A DNA stretch of 64,000 nucleotides from Candidatus Zymogenaceae bacterium (GTDB lineage Bacteria > Desulfobacterota > Zymogenia > Zymogenales > Zymogenaceae): NCBI GenBank assembly GCA_016931225.1, contig JAFGFE010000002.1:1-64000 (forward strand), written 5' to 3'. Below are positions 25,621 to 33,974 of this stretch, in pieces. The notes beneath the pieces were generated by a model. The model ran no database searches. It was not told where the DNA came from and saw nothing but the letters and a program-made list of their open reading frames with translations. The number at the start of each line of letters is the position of its first letter. Position 1 is the first letter of the stretch. The translations under genes were made by a program, and so were the position numbers.

Positions 25621-26388
25621 ATGAATCTTTCCGGCAGAACGATGCTGGTGACCGGCGGCTCCTCGGGACTGGGGGAGTCGGCGGCGCGTATGGGGATCGA
25701 GCACGGGGCGAAGGTGGTGATCATGGACATCAACAAGGAGGTCGGGTCGGCGCTGGCGGACGAGCTGGGTGACAACGCCCTGTTCCACCCGACGGACGTC
25801 ACCAGCGAGGAAGACGTCTCCGGGGCCGTCTCCCTGGCTGTTGAGCGCTTTGGGGGGGTGCATGTTGCCGTCAACTGTGCGGGAACGGGACTCCCGAAGC
25901 GGACGATCTCAAAAGACGGCCCCCATGATCTGGCCTCCTTCGAATGGCTGATACGCCTCAACCTGATCGGCACCTTCAACGTGGCCAGCAAGGCCGCATT
26001 CCAGATGTCGAAAAACGACCCCACAGACGCCGGCGAGCGCGGGGTGATCGTCAATGTGGCGAGTGTGGCGGCGTTCGACGGGCAGATCGGCCAGGCGGCG
26101 TACAGCGCATCGAAGGCGGGTGTCGCTGGGATGACCCTTCCCATGGCCCGGGATCTGGCCGGAGTCGGCATCCGGGTGATGACTATCGCGCCGGGGCTGT
26201 TCGATACGCCCCTGATGCGTCTGCTCCCCGAGGACCATTTGACAAGATTGAACGAATCGGTCCCCTTCCCGCGGAGGCTGGGGGATGTGGGGGAATTCGC
26301 CCGGATGGTGAAGGATATTATTGAAAATCCGTATCTGAACGGAGAGACCATCCGGCTGGACGGCGCGATACGTATGGCCCCGAAATAA
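25621..26388 (+). CDS. Short-chain dehydrogenase, 3-hydroxyacyl-CoA dehydrogenase type-2-like
   Basis: NAD-dependent oxidoreductase of 255 residues. The Rossmann nucleotide-binding loop [13 protein letters not shown] is at about residues 10-22. The catalytic Ser and the YSASK motif lie in [32 protein letters not shown] after the active site and the final [13 protein letters not shown] closely resemble HSD17B10-type 3-hydroxyacyl-CoA dehydrogenases of fatty acid or isoleucine breakdown. I start at ATG 25621 behind GGATGGAGAGGT. It appears to be a single-gene unit. Confidence 0.88.
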   Translation: MNLSGRTMLVTGGSSGLGESAARMGIEHGAKVVIMDINKEVGSALADELGDNALFHPTDVTSEEDVSGAVSLAVERFGGVHVAVNCAGTGLPKRTISKDGPHDLASFEWLIRLNLIGTFNVASKAAFQMSKNDPTDAGERGVIVNVASVAAFDGQIGQAAYSASKAGVAGMTLPMARDLAGVGIRVMTIAPGLFDTPLMRLLPEDHLTRLNESVPFPRRLGDVGEFARMVKDIIENPYLNGETIRLDGAIRMAPK

Positions 26389-27082
26389 GGCGCCGCACGC
26401 CGAACCGAACGGGACGTCCGCATCCTTCGTCGCGGGCGCGTTTTACGTACGGGAGCGGTATACTTTTCCGATGTAAACCGGACGGGGTGTACAAGACGCC
26501 CTGTCTACTGTGTTCCCGGTGTAAATGAGAGATGATGATGCATCGGCCTTCGGGGTTGGTGCGTTCCGGTGTCGATCCGAGCGATCCCTTCGATTGATTA
26601 GTGGCGCCGGAGCGTCCGCTCCCGGTCGGTATCGTGAAGGGGAGCGTGTCGAAAAGGGCCGGGGTCCCGCGATATTTCGTGAAAGGCGGGTCGGCCGGGA
26701 GCGTTCCCGCCCGGGCGTCACACTCCCCCGTGTTTTGTGGCCGCAACCGCCGCAGACCGTGCCGAAGGCCCAGATTTTCTCTCCGTGGGCTTCGGGTAAT
26801 ATCGCCGACGCCTTCGCGGTGGCAGCCGGGGGATACCGGCTGTCTTTCAGGGCGGATAGGGGGGGGTGGATGTCATGCGCCGGTGGATTATATGTTGGTC
26901 ACCGGGCTGCGGCCGTCCGAAACCGGTTCGATGTGATCCTTCACGATATCCCGAACGATGTCCCGCATCGTCCAGGGCCTGTCCGCCTCGGGTCATGTTG
27001 AACATATTTTCGCCCGGGCGGACGGTCTTCCGGGTTTCCCCCGGTCACGACGGCGATCATGTTTTTTATTCCGGGTCGGTTC
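26389..27082. other. 694-base region with no supportable gene
   Basis: Frames stay open here on both strands (for example 26525-27001 plus and 26318-26746 minus). Their translations are rich in Arg, Gly, Pro and Ser, have no recognisable motif, and lack convincing ribosome binding sites. No tRNA, clear terminator or promoter was found. It separates the SDR gene from the convergent methyltransferase-like gene. It may be decayed coding sequence or a region of unknown RNA. Confidence 0.55.
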
Positions 27083-27631
27083 TCACGAGGGTTTGTCCCC
27101 TTGTTTTTCGGATTTCGGCGGCAGGGGGATAATCTGGGAGACACGACGTCGGTATCGGGCGTATTCGTCTCCGAATTCATCCAAGAGACGCGGCTCCTCG
27201 ATATGCCTGAAATAGAGCAGCGCCAGGAAGAAAAAGAAGAAGAAGAGAAGAATCCCCGAGATGGACCCGATAAAAATCGGTATCGACAGGTACGCCGTGA
27301 AGGCGCCGAAGGCCATGGGATTTCGGGTAAAAAGGTAGGGCCCCCCGGTGACGAGCCGTTCGGTCTTGGGGCTGATCTTGACGACGCGATGATAGTTGAA
27401 CGGACCGCCCTTTCCGATGATCACAAGGTAGGTGTTCGCCCAGAAGACAAACAGGAGACCGACGGATAGAAATACGATGGCCACCGGCTTTCTCCAGGAG
27501 AAATCTCCAAAGGGATCAAAACCCATCAATCGATCGCAGAAAAGATTGACATGGTAGATGGCAAAGGGCATGATCACGCCGTGAAACCCGAAACCGGCGA
27601 CAAGACCCAGGACGTGCCTGACGGTCTTCAT
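27083..27631 (-). CDS. Membrane methyltransferase of the ICMT/PEMT-like family
   Basis: A polytopic membrane protein of about 182 residues with four hydrophobic segments. The C-terminal half carries the family pattern: GPYLFTRNPMAFGAF near residue 97, then EEPRLLDEFGDEYARYRRRV. These correspond to the S-adenosylmethionine-binding part of isoprenylcysteine and phospholipid methyltransferase-like proteins. A run of seven Phe lies in the last membrane helix, encoded by GAA-type repeats on the opposite strand. I start at 27631 (MKTVRHVLGLVAG). In-frame ATGs at 27685 and 27679 are possible, but the first lies beside the predicted -10 box. It is divergent from the radical SAM gene. Confidence 0.8.
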   Translation of the reverse strand: MKTVRHVLGLVAGFGFHGVIMPFAIYHVNLFCDRLMGFDPFGDFSWRKPVAIVFLSVGLLFVFWANTYLVIIGKGGPFNYHRVVKISPKTERLVTGGPYLFTRNPMAFGAFTAYLSIPIFIGSISGILLFFFFFFLALLYFRHIEEPRLLDEFGDEYARYRRRVSQIIPLPPKSEKQGDKPS

Positions 27632-27685
27632 GGTCGGAGATTCGCTGTGTGGTTCTCTCTTTTCTTGTGTGTGATTCATGCACAC

Positions 27686-27713
27686 ATACTATACATCGAG
27701 CGTGAAAAGTCAA
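27686..27713 (-). promoter_or_regulatory. Promoter for the methyltransferase-like gene
   Basis: On the minus strand TTGACT (27713-27708) and TAGTAT (27691-27686) are separated by 16 bases. The position implies a transcript beginning near 27680, which rules out translation from the ATG at 27685. Confidence 0.5.
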
Positions 27714-27733
27714 ATGAAAAAGGCGTCTGGGGC

Positions 27734-27762
27734 TTGCAAAACAGAGCGTCGTTATATATGAT
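27734..27762 (+). promoter_or_regulatory. Promoter for the radical SAM gene
   Basis: TTGCAA (27734-27739) and TATGAT (27757-27762) are separated by 17 bases. They lie about 85 bases before the ATG at 27847 and back-to-back with the minus-strand promoter, forming a divergent pair. Confidence 0.55.
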
Positions 27763-27846
27763 AGGAAAAATAATAAAGTAGTGACCGACAAAAAGACCCC
27801 CGGCCCGTGCCGGTGTTTTTGTAATGCGAACAGGGACATACCGCGT

Positions 27847-29412
27847 ATGAAAATTTTCATCATCGATCCTCCCCAACAGGTATTCAAATATTTTATGGGC
27901 CATATACCCTCCCCGGCGGTGGTGCAGCTTGCGGCGTACATGGAAAGACGGGGCCACCACGTCGAGGTGCTGGACGTCACTACCTTCGATAGGGTATGGG
28001 ACGATCTGGAGGAAAAGCTGAGACGGGGCAAGCCCGACATCGTGGGCATATCGAACAATTCGACCAATACCGTCAATAACGCCTTTCACACCGCCACGCT
28101 GGCAAAGATGGTCGATCCACAGGTAATAGTGGTGGCCGGCGGCGCCCACATGACGGCGCTTTCCGAGGAGAGCCTTAGGGTTAACGGCGATATCGATTTT
28201 ATTGTCCGGGGCGAGGGAGAGATGACATTCGCGGAGCTGGCGGCCGCCCTGGAGAGACGGGAGACCGATTTTTCAAACATCCCCGGTCTCGCATATCTGG
28301 ACGGGGATCGCTTCGTCCAGACACCCCGGCGGGAGTTGATCGAGGATATCAATACGCTCCCGATCCCTGCGTATCACCTGCTGCCCATGCTGAACGTGCC
28401 GAATCCGGAGACGAGAATCATGCCCTATCGTTTCCCGACCCTGGGGATGAAGCCCTATGAGTCAATCTTTGTGTCCACCGCCAGGGGATGCTACGGCACC
28501 TGCCGCTTCTGTTCGGAGACGGCGTTCTGGAATCACACCTGGCGCGCCCGGAACGCGAAGAACATGGTCGACGAGATGGAAGTGTTGTGCCGGGATTTCG
28601 GTCGAACGAATTTCTATTTCGTCGACAATGCTTTTAACTGGCGGCGGAACCGAATCGAGGAGTTCATCGATGAATTGTCGGCCAGAAATCTTCCCGGGAT
28701 CACCTTCTGGTATCAGACCCGGGTGGAACTGCTCCTTCGGGACCTGGATTTGCTGCCGAAGCTGAAAAAACTGGGGCTGTATCAGATCTCCTTCGGTGTG
28801 GAAAGCGGCAGTCAGGATATCCTCGACAGCTACAATAAGAGCCAAAAGGTGGAGATGGTTACCCGGGCCATGAAGGCGGCCAAGGAGCAGGATCTGGTGC
28901 TTCTGACGAACGTCATGTGGGGTCACGAGGACGACACGCCCGAGACGCTCCTTGACACCTATCATCACGTGAAAAAGTACGCGGATATTTTCGCCATGCA
29001 GATATTCACCCCGGTCCCCGGCACGCCCTATTACGAGCGCTACCGGGATAGGGGGATGATCAAGGAGGAGAACTGGGACGTATGGGACATGTTCACTCCG
29101 GTGGTGGAGACGAAGACGGTCCCCCATGACAAGATGCTCAGGACCGTCGAGAGGATACAGTCGAGGTTTCACCTGAGGCCCAGGATCATCTATCGCTCGT
29201 TTTTCGATCCCAATCCCTTTATCAGGAGCAACTACAAGGTCACCCGGGAAATTGTCAAGCGAACCGTCACTAATACCCTGCACGAGGTTCAGACCAATTA
29301 CCGTCCCTTCGAGGAATACATGGCCGAACAGGGCTACCGTGTGGAGAAGACGAGACAGGGGACCTGCATCGTCGTCGACCGGGACGATAAACGGATGAGG
29401 GATGCGGGGTGA
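27847..29412 (+). CDS. B12-binding domain radical SAM protein
   Basis: An enzyme with an N-terminal cobalamin-binding Rossmann domain (about residues 1-140, MKIFIIDPPQQ, IPSPAVVQLAAYMERRGHHVE) and a radical SAM barrel. The cluster motif is CYGTCRFC (CxxxCxxC) in STARGCYGTCRFCSETAFW. The family includes BchE-like cyclases and methylases; the substrate cannot be read here. I prefer ATG 27847; the frame is open from GTG 27781, but those 22 residues precede the natural domain start. 521 residues. It faces away from the methyltransferase-like gene and is followed by a second enzyme of the same class. Confidence 0.9.
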   Translation: MKIFIIDPPQQVFKYFMGHIPSPAVVQLAAYMERRGHHVEVLDVTTFDRVWDDLEEKLRRGKPDIVGISNNSTNTVNNAFHTATLAKMVDPQVIVVAGGAHMTALSEESLRVNGDIDFIVRGEGEMTFAELAAALERRETDFSNIPGLAYLDGDRFVQTPRRELIEDINTLPIPAYHLLPMLNVPNPETRIMPYRFPTLGMKPYESIFVSTARGCYGTCRFCSETAFWNHTWRARNAKNMVDEMEVLCRDFGRTNFYFVDNAFNWRRNRIEEFIDELSARNLPGITFWYQTRVELLLRDLDLLPKLKKLGLYQISFGVESGSQDILDSYNKSQKVEMVTRAMKAAKEQDLVLLTNVMWGHEDDTPETLLDTYHHVKKYADIFAMQIFTPVPGTPYYERYRDRGMIKEENWDVWDMFTPVVETKTVPHDKMLRTVERIQSRFHLRPRIIYRSFFDPNPFIRSNYKVTREIVKRTVTNTLHEVQTNYRPFEEYMAEQGYRVEKTRQGTCIVVDRDDKRMRDAG

Positions 29413-29498
29413 CGGCGGGTGTTTTTTGAAGGTGCTCGGGTTGGAAAGAATCGTGACACCGGGAGAATGATGTTTATGGCACGCTATCGAGGTTTTTC

Positions 29499-30938
29499 AT
29501 GAAGGTTCTCATCATATCGGCAAACCGGGAGCTGGTCCCCGATCCGGTGTTTCCCCTGGGAGCGGCGTACGTGGCCGCGGCGGTGAGGGACGCCGGGCAT
29601 CAGGTGAAAATACTGGACGCCCTGGTCCATGACAATCCCGAGGCCGCCGTGAAGCAGGCCGTCTCCGATTTTTCCCCTGACGTGGTCGGCGTGTCGATTC
29701 GCAATGTCGATAACGTCGCCTATCCCATCGTTATCACCTACGCGGATGATCATAAGGGATTGGTCGACGCCGCCAGGTCGGTCTTTTCCGGGCCGGTGGT
29801 GCTGGGCGGCTCCGGTTTTACGATCCTGGCCGAAGAGCTTTTGGATCACACCGGCGCGGAGCTCGGCATCATGGGCGAGGGGGAGGAGGCGATGCTCACT
29901 TTTCTGGACGCGTATGCGGATGGTGAGGACATCGCCGGCGTGCCCGGTCTGATCCATCGAAAGGACGGGACGACCCTCGTCAAGAATCCCCCCCGGACGA
30001 TCGGCGATATCGAGAGCGTTTCGAATCCCGCCCGGGAGATGCTGGACAGCCGCATGTACCAGAAGTGGGGCGGTATGGTGGGGGTGCAGACGAAGCGGGG
30101 CTGCCCGTTGGGGTGTGTCTACTGCACCTATCCGGTGGTGGAGGGAAAGGTCGTCCGCACCCGGGACCCCGAGGCCGTGGCGCGGGAAATGGCCGAGTCC
30201 TACCACCTGTGGGGGACCGATACCTTTTTCATCGTGGATAACGTCTTCAACAATCCCCCGGATCACGCCGTTGCGGTGGCCGGGGCCATCGAGGCCCTGG
30301 ACCTTCCCCTCAGCTTTTCGGCATACCTGAATCCGGGCTTCGTGACGGGGGAGTTGATGTCCGCCATGAAGGCCGCCGGCTGCACCGGCATCGATTATGG
30401 GGTGGACAGCCTCTCGGACGACGTGCTTAAGCGGCTTGGGAAAAACTTCACCGCCGCCGATGTACGCAGGGCCGTCCGGTTAACAAAAGAGGCGGGCATC
30501 CGCACATGCCTGAGCATGATCTTCGGCGCCCCGGGCGAGACGATGGACTCACTTAGAGACGGGGTGCATATCTTGGAGGAGATGGAGCCGACTGCGGTGC
30601 TGGCGCTGGTGGGGGTGCGGGTTTATCCGAACACGAAGATGTACGACATCGCTCGAAAAGCCCGTGTCCTTCCCGACGACTGGAACGGCCTGACCCCGTT
30701 TTTTTATATCGATCCCGCCGTGGCCGACGATGTGATCGGATTCATCGCCGAGACCGCCCTCAGGCACCCGGACTGGTTGTTTCCGGGTCACATGATCATG
30801 GGGGGCCGCCAGCTCATGCCGGAAGAAAAACCCGAGCGGTACGACAGCGGCCCCCTGGCGGAGTTTAGAAAACGGGGAGTCAAGGGGAACCTCTGGGAAA
30901 TGTTCGACATCATGAAGGCGATGAAATCGAGGCAATGA
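29499..30938 (+). CDS. B12-binding domain radical SAM protein, lipid-biosynthesis-like
   Basis: Second enzyme of this class, 479 residues. It starts MKVLIISANRELVPDPVFPLG with a cobalamin-binding domain up to about residue 170. The radical SAM motif is CPLGCVYC in TKRGCPLGCVYCTYPVVEG, followed by FFIVDNVFNNP and GIDYGVDSLSDDVLKRLGKNF. The sequence resembles radical SAM proteins annotated as involved in lipid synthesis, but that is a resemblance, not a demonstrated role. It is only moderately similar to the preceding gene, so the pair is not a recent duplication. Confidence 0.88.
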   Translation: MKVLIISANRELVPDPVFPLGAAYVAAAVRDAGHQVKILDALVHDNPEAAVKQAVSDFSPDVVGVSIRNVDNVAYPIVITYADDHKGLVDAARSVFSGPVVLGGSGFTILAEELLDHTGAELGIMGEGEEAMLTFLDAYADGEDIAGVPGLIHRKDGTTLVKNPPRTIGDIESVSNPAREMLDSRMYQKWGGMVGVQTKRGCPLGCVYCTYPVVEGKVVRTRDPEAVAREMAESYHLWGTDTFFIVDNVFNNPPDHAVAVAGAIEALDLPLSFSAYLNPGFVTGELMSAMKAAGCTGIDYGVDSLSDDVLKRLGKNFTAADVRRAVRLTKEAGIRTCLSMIFGAPGETMDSLRDGVHILEEMEPTAVLALVGVRVYPNTKMYDIARKARVLPDDWNGLTPFFYIDPAVADDVIGFIAETALRHPDWLFPGHMIMGGRQLMPEEKPERYDSGPLAEFRKRGVKGNLWEMFDIMKAMKSRQ

Positions 30939-30993
30939 AAAAAGGCGGGCTGTCTCCCCGAACCGGGGGGGGTGAAGGAGGGACGTATCTCGG

Positions 30994-32106
30994 ATGAAGG
31001 TACACTGTAGCATCTGCGGTTTTGACGGAAATATCTGGAAGGGGCTTGTGCCCCCTGAAGGGAAAGAGACCGAATGCCCCTTCTGTGGAGCGCAGATTTT
31101 TATCCCCGGCCCGAACGGCGGCGATGCGGCCATCGACGACGGTGTTCTGAAACGTCTCTCGTTCGCAGAGGATGAGTTACCCTGGCACTCGGACGAAGGC
31201 CGCCGGGACGAGCCTCGACTTCCCCTGTTCGACGGGCTGCCGGTTTCGGCGGAGATCAGGGTGTCGACGAAGGCGGAGAGGGGGGTTGTTGCCGAACAGG
31301 CCGAGCCGGGTGCTTCGGTCATCGAGGATGACGAGACCTATGGATTCGTCAATCCCTCCGTGGCGACGTCGGTTTCGGAGATAGCACAGGGGAAAGAAAA
31401 AAAATCGAGGGTTGACGAAACACAGAAGGCCGTATCGGGAGAAGGTGAAGGACCGCACATGATACGGGATCTCATCGGGACGCTCACGGGGCGGCTGGCT
31501 ACGGTAAAACACGCTTTCCAGCATATAATCGGAAAGGCGGTACAATTTAGGTCTCTCCTCCTCGCAGCGGCGGCGGCCGGGCTTCTTTTTTTCTTCATCG
31601 GGTACGTGGTGAATCTGGCGGGCGGTAAGATGGACACGCAGATGCTTTCTGAGGAGTATCGGGAGAAGGCGGATGTGAAGGACGAAGAGTTGGACTACAT
31701 CAAGGCGGCGGAATATTACGCCGTTTCCATACATATCGATCCGACCAACTACAAATCCCTCAACAACATGGCCAGCATGTATCTGCAGATACACCGATAC
31801 GAAGACGCCATCGAGCTCCTTGATGAAGCGATTTCCATCATCGAAACGGACGATGCGGCCGTCAGCTATGCCAACCGGGGGTTGGCATATCTGGGCCTGG
31901 GGAGGTATGACCGGGCCCTTGAGGACCTGAACACGGCTCTCACGATTTCCCCGGATCTGTCATACGCTTATACGGCCCGAGGCTTTTGTTATCTCGCCAT
32001 GGAGGAACGGGAGAGGGCGCTCCTTGAGTTTGAGACCGCCTGTGATCTGGGAGACCGAAACGGGTGTCTGCTCTACGATGAGTATCTGGTTGACGATGAC
32101 GAATGA
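30994..32106 (+). CDS. Zinc-ribbon, membrane-anchored TPR protein
   Basis: 370 residues of unknown function. Cys5, Cys8, Cys28 and Cys31 form an N-terminal zinc ribbon. A disordered, charged stretch follows to about residue 180. One membrane helix then appears (LLLAAAAAGLLFFFIGYVV), placing the C-terminus in the periplasm. Residues about 225-355 form three or four TPR units (AAEYYAVSIHIDPTNYKSL, AYLGLGRYDRALEDLNTAL). Similar zinc-ribbon/TPR proteins are common in Deltaproteobacteria. It is the last gene before the tRNA. Confidence 0.82.
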   Translation: MKVHCSICGFDGNIWKGLVPPEGKETECPFCGAQIFIPGPNGGDAAIDDGVLKRLSFAEDELPWHSDEGRRDEPRLPLFDGLPVSAEIRVSTKAERGVVAEQAEPGASVIEDDETYGFVNPSVATSVSEIAQGKEKKSRVDETQKAVSGEGEGPHMIRDLIGTLTGRLATVKHAFQHIIGKAVQFRSLLLAAAAAGLLFFFIGYVVNLAGGKMDTQMLSEEYREKADVKDEELDYIKAAEYYAVSIHIDPTNYKSLNNMASMYLQIHRYEDAIELLDEAISIIETDDAAVSYANRGLAYLGLGRYDRALEDLNTALTISPDLSYAYTARGFCYLAMEERERALLEFETACDLGDRNGCLLYDEYLVDDDE

Positions 32107-32193
32107 TGCTGTGTTGGTATTCCGGGGTCCAGGCGTCTATTCTGGATGAGGGATGATGAAGAGATTCGATATATGGGGGGTGGCGAAAAAAAT

Positions 32194-32216
32194 AAAAAAA
32201 GGCCCTTTCGGGCCTT
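32194..32216 (-). terminator. Terminator of the tRNA-Pro gene
   Basis: Read on the minus strand, AAGGCCC, loop GAAA, GGGCCTT and then a run of T residues form a strong hairpin terminator just beyond the 3' end of the tRNA. The plus strand has no T-run after the hairpin, so it serves the minus strand only. Confidence 0.85.
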
Positions 32217-32229
32217 GAATGAGTTCAAA

Positions 32230-32307
32230 TGGTCGGGATGAGAGGATTTGAACCTCCGACCTCATGCTCCCGAAGCATGCGCGCTAACCAGACTGCGCTA
32301 CATCCCG
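32230..32307 (-). tRNA. tRNA-Pro (anticodon CGG)
   Basis: The minus strand folds into a full cloverleaf. Acceptor arms CGGGATG and CATCCCG pair perfectly. A D-stem GCGC/GCGC, anticodon stem CATGC/GCATG with loop TTCGGGA, and a T-arm containing GGTTCAAATCC are present. The anticodon CGG reads proline codon CCG. Discriminator A is followed by an encoded CCA (32232-32230). It is transcribed toward the terminator at 32194-32216. Confidence 0.95.
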
Positions 32308-32394
32308 ACAAAATATGCATACTACCAGAAATATTTTCTCTCTGCAAGCATGAAATTACTCATGCTTCTCCCTTTCTTCCAAAAAACAGGGGAA

Positions 32395-33054
32395 TCACGA
32401 TATCGCCCGTTTCATCTCGCCGATGACTTTTGCGTAGTCATCGGCGCCGAAGACACTGGAGCCGGCCACAAACACGTCCACCCCGGCCCGGGATACATCA
32501 CCGATATTCTTCGTGGTGACACCCCCGTCGATCTCGATGAGGACGTCATCCCTGTTGTGGGATTTCAAGAGCTCCCGGACCCGTGTCGCTTTTGTGAGGG
32601 CGTATGGGATGAGCTTTTGTCCCCCGAATCCCGGGTTGACGCTCATGATTAGGATGAGATCGGCGATTTCGACCGCCTCCTCCAATAGTGTTATCGGTGA
32701 CGCGGGATTGAGAGACACACCCGCCCGCTTCCCCAGGGACTTGATGAGGTTCAATTCCCGATCCAGGTGAATAGACGCCTCGACATGGAGTGTAATGATA
32801 TCCGCCCCGGCGTCGGCAAAGTCCTCGATAAATCGTCCCGGTCGGTCGACCATGAGGTGGACGTCCAGGGGGAGGTCCGTAATGTTTCTCACCGATTTGA
32901 GCACCGGAACGCCAACGGTGATATTCGGGACAAAAATCCCGTCCATTACGTCAAAGTGGATCCAGTCCGCCCCGGCCTCTTCGATGGCGCGGATTTCCTC
33001 GCCCAGCCGGGTGAAATCGGCGGATAAAATCGAAGGTGCAATGAGTTTTTTCAT
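32395..33054 (-). CDS. rpe: Ribulose-phosphate 3-epimerase
   Basis: Interconverts ribulose-5-phosphate and xylulose-5-phosphate in the pentose phosphate pathway. The TIM-barrel features are clear: MKKLIAPSILSADFTRLGEE, WIHFDVMDGIFVPN with the catalytic Asp, LDVHLMVDRPGRFIEDFADAG, IMSVNPGFGGQKLIPYAL and EIDGGVTTKNI. The 219 residues are standard. It is a single gene divergent from the Crp-type regulator. Confidence 0.96.
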   Translation of the reverse strand: MKKLIAPSILSADFTRLGEEIRAIEEAGADWIHFDVMDGIFVPNITVGVPVLKSVRNITDLPLDVHLMVDRPGRFIEDFADAGADIITLHVEASIHLDRELNLIKSLGKRAGVSLNPASPITLLEEAVEIADLILIMSVNPGFGGQKLIPYALTKATRVRELLKSHNRDDVLIEIDGGVTTKNIGDVSRAGVDVFVAGSSVFGADDYAKVIGEMKRAIS

Positions 33055-33083
33055 AACGGTGTCCGCACTGTGGTTGTGTTACG

Positions 33084-33112
33084 TGTATACTGTATTTGGG
33101 AGTACATGTCAA
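33084..33112 (-). promoter_or_regulatory. Promoter for rpe
   Basis: On the minus strand TTGACA (33112-33107) is followed after 17 bases by TATACA (33089-33084). It lies 30 bases upstream of the rpe ATG. Confidence 0.65.
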
Positions 33113-33118
33113 TATGCC

Positions 33119-33148
33119 TTGACTGAAAATGTGGTTTTAGTATATAAC
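33119..33148 (+). promoter_or_regulatory. Promoter for the first Crp/Fnr-family gene
   Basis: TTGACT (33119-33124) and TATAAC (33143-33148) are separated by 18 bases, 28 bases before the start codon. It is back-to-back with the rpe promoter, seven bases away, so the two may compete or share control. Confidence 0.65.
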
Positions 33149-33176
33149 ATTTCTACTGTTTTACGGGGAGCCAGTG

Positions 33177-33833
33177 ATGATTTCAGACAGCGCAAAGCTC
33201 TATGAAAAATACGGCCGCTCGATACCAGCGGGGACGGTTATTTTCGAAGAGGACGATCCCGGCAGGGAAATGTATATCATCCACGAGGGGAAGGTGCGTA
33301 TTGTCATTCGGGTCAGGTCCATCGAGACGACCCTGGCGGAGCTGGGTCGGGGGGACTTTTTCGGAGAAATGGCCATCCTGGAAAAGAGCAACCGATCGGC
33401 CACGGCCATCGCCGCGACCGACCTGAAGGTGCTGGTGCTCGATGAAAATACGTTTCTCTCCGTCATTCGCTCCGACCCGGACGTTGCTCTGGCCATCATG
33501 AGGGAAATGGCCGAACGGCTGCGTTATACCGACGAGCGCATCGAGACGCTCTTGTTTCGGGACGCCACCAGCAAGGTGGTGGATATCGTCTGCAAGGTGG
33601 CGGAAAAGCTGGGGGAAAAGACGCCCCAGGGCATCGTCGTTGTGACATCTGTGGAGGACATCGCCGGTCGGGCGGGGCTTGAGGTCCATAAGGCGGAGAC
33701 GGTCATAGAGATCCTGATAGCCAAGAAGTTTTTGAAAATCGAGGGGGATACGTTCGTCATCCGGGATTTGGAGAGCATGGGGAAAATCCTCCAGTACATT
33801 GCACTTAAGGAGCAGCTCGGGGATATTGTCTGA
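33177..33833 (+). CDS. Crp/Fnr-family transcriptional regulator (first copy)
   Basis: An N-terminal cyclic-nucleotide-binding domain (about residues 10-125) includes GRGDFFGEMAILEKSNRSATAIA, the region that holds the nucleotide phosphate in CRP. A dimer helix and a C-terminal winged helix (about 150-205, VTSVEDIAGRAGLEVHKAETVIEILIAKKFLKIEGD) follow. The recognition helix is less typical than in the second copy at 34839. A GTG one codon upstream is also possible; ATG 33177 is preceded by GGGGAG. 218 residues. The effector is unknown. Confidence 0.85.
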   Translation: MISDSAKLYEKYGRSIPAGTVIFEEDDPGREMYIIHEGKVRIVIRVRSIETTLAELGRGDFFGEMAILEKSNRSATAIAATDLKVLVLDENTFLSVIRSDPDVALAIMREMAERLRYTDERIETLLFRDATSKVVDIVCKVAEKLGEKTPQGIVVVTSVEDIAGRAGLEVHKAETVIEILIAKKFLKIEGDTFVIRDLESMGKILQYIALKEQLGDIV

Positions 33834-33880
33834 CGAGTGGGGCGCCCGTGGAATTCGGTGCGCCGGGTGAGGGTGTATGA

Positions 33881-33903
33881 AAAATCGCCTTTCGGCGGTT
33901 TTT
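33881..33903. terminator. Bidirectional terminator between the Crp-type gene and map
   Basis: AAAATCGCC and GGCGGTTTT form a nine-pair hairpin (one T-G pair) with a TTTC loop, flanked by A-runs and T-runs. It can terminate transcription from both sides, which suits the convergent regulator (ends 33833) and map (ends 33975). Confidence 0.85.
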
Positions 33904-33974
33904 GTGTGTTATGATTCAAATTGCCGCGGGGGATGAAAAATATATATCTCCCGGCGCCGTAGAGGTCGATCGGT

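Noticed and set aside
25107-26423. A 438-codon minus-strand open frame over the NYN gene and SDR gene
   Set aside because: It mirrors two genes with clear motifs on the plus strand; its Ser/Arg/Pro-rich translation is typical of antisense frames.
26525-27001. A 158-codon plus-strand frame in the large gene-free gap
   Set aside because: It has no clear ribosome binding site and is rich in Arg, Gly and Pro without a motif, so I do not list it as a gene. It remains the best candidate if conservation were found.
30939-30993. A possible terminator in the C/G-rich gap after the second radical SAM gene
   Set aside because: CCCCGAACCGGGG gives a weak stem, but no T-run follows on either strand.
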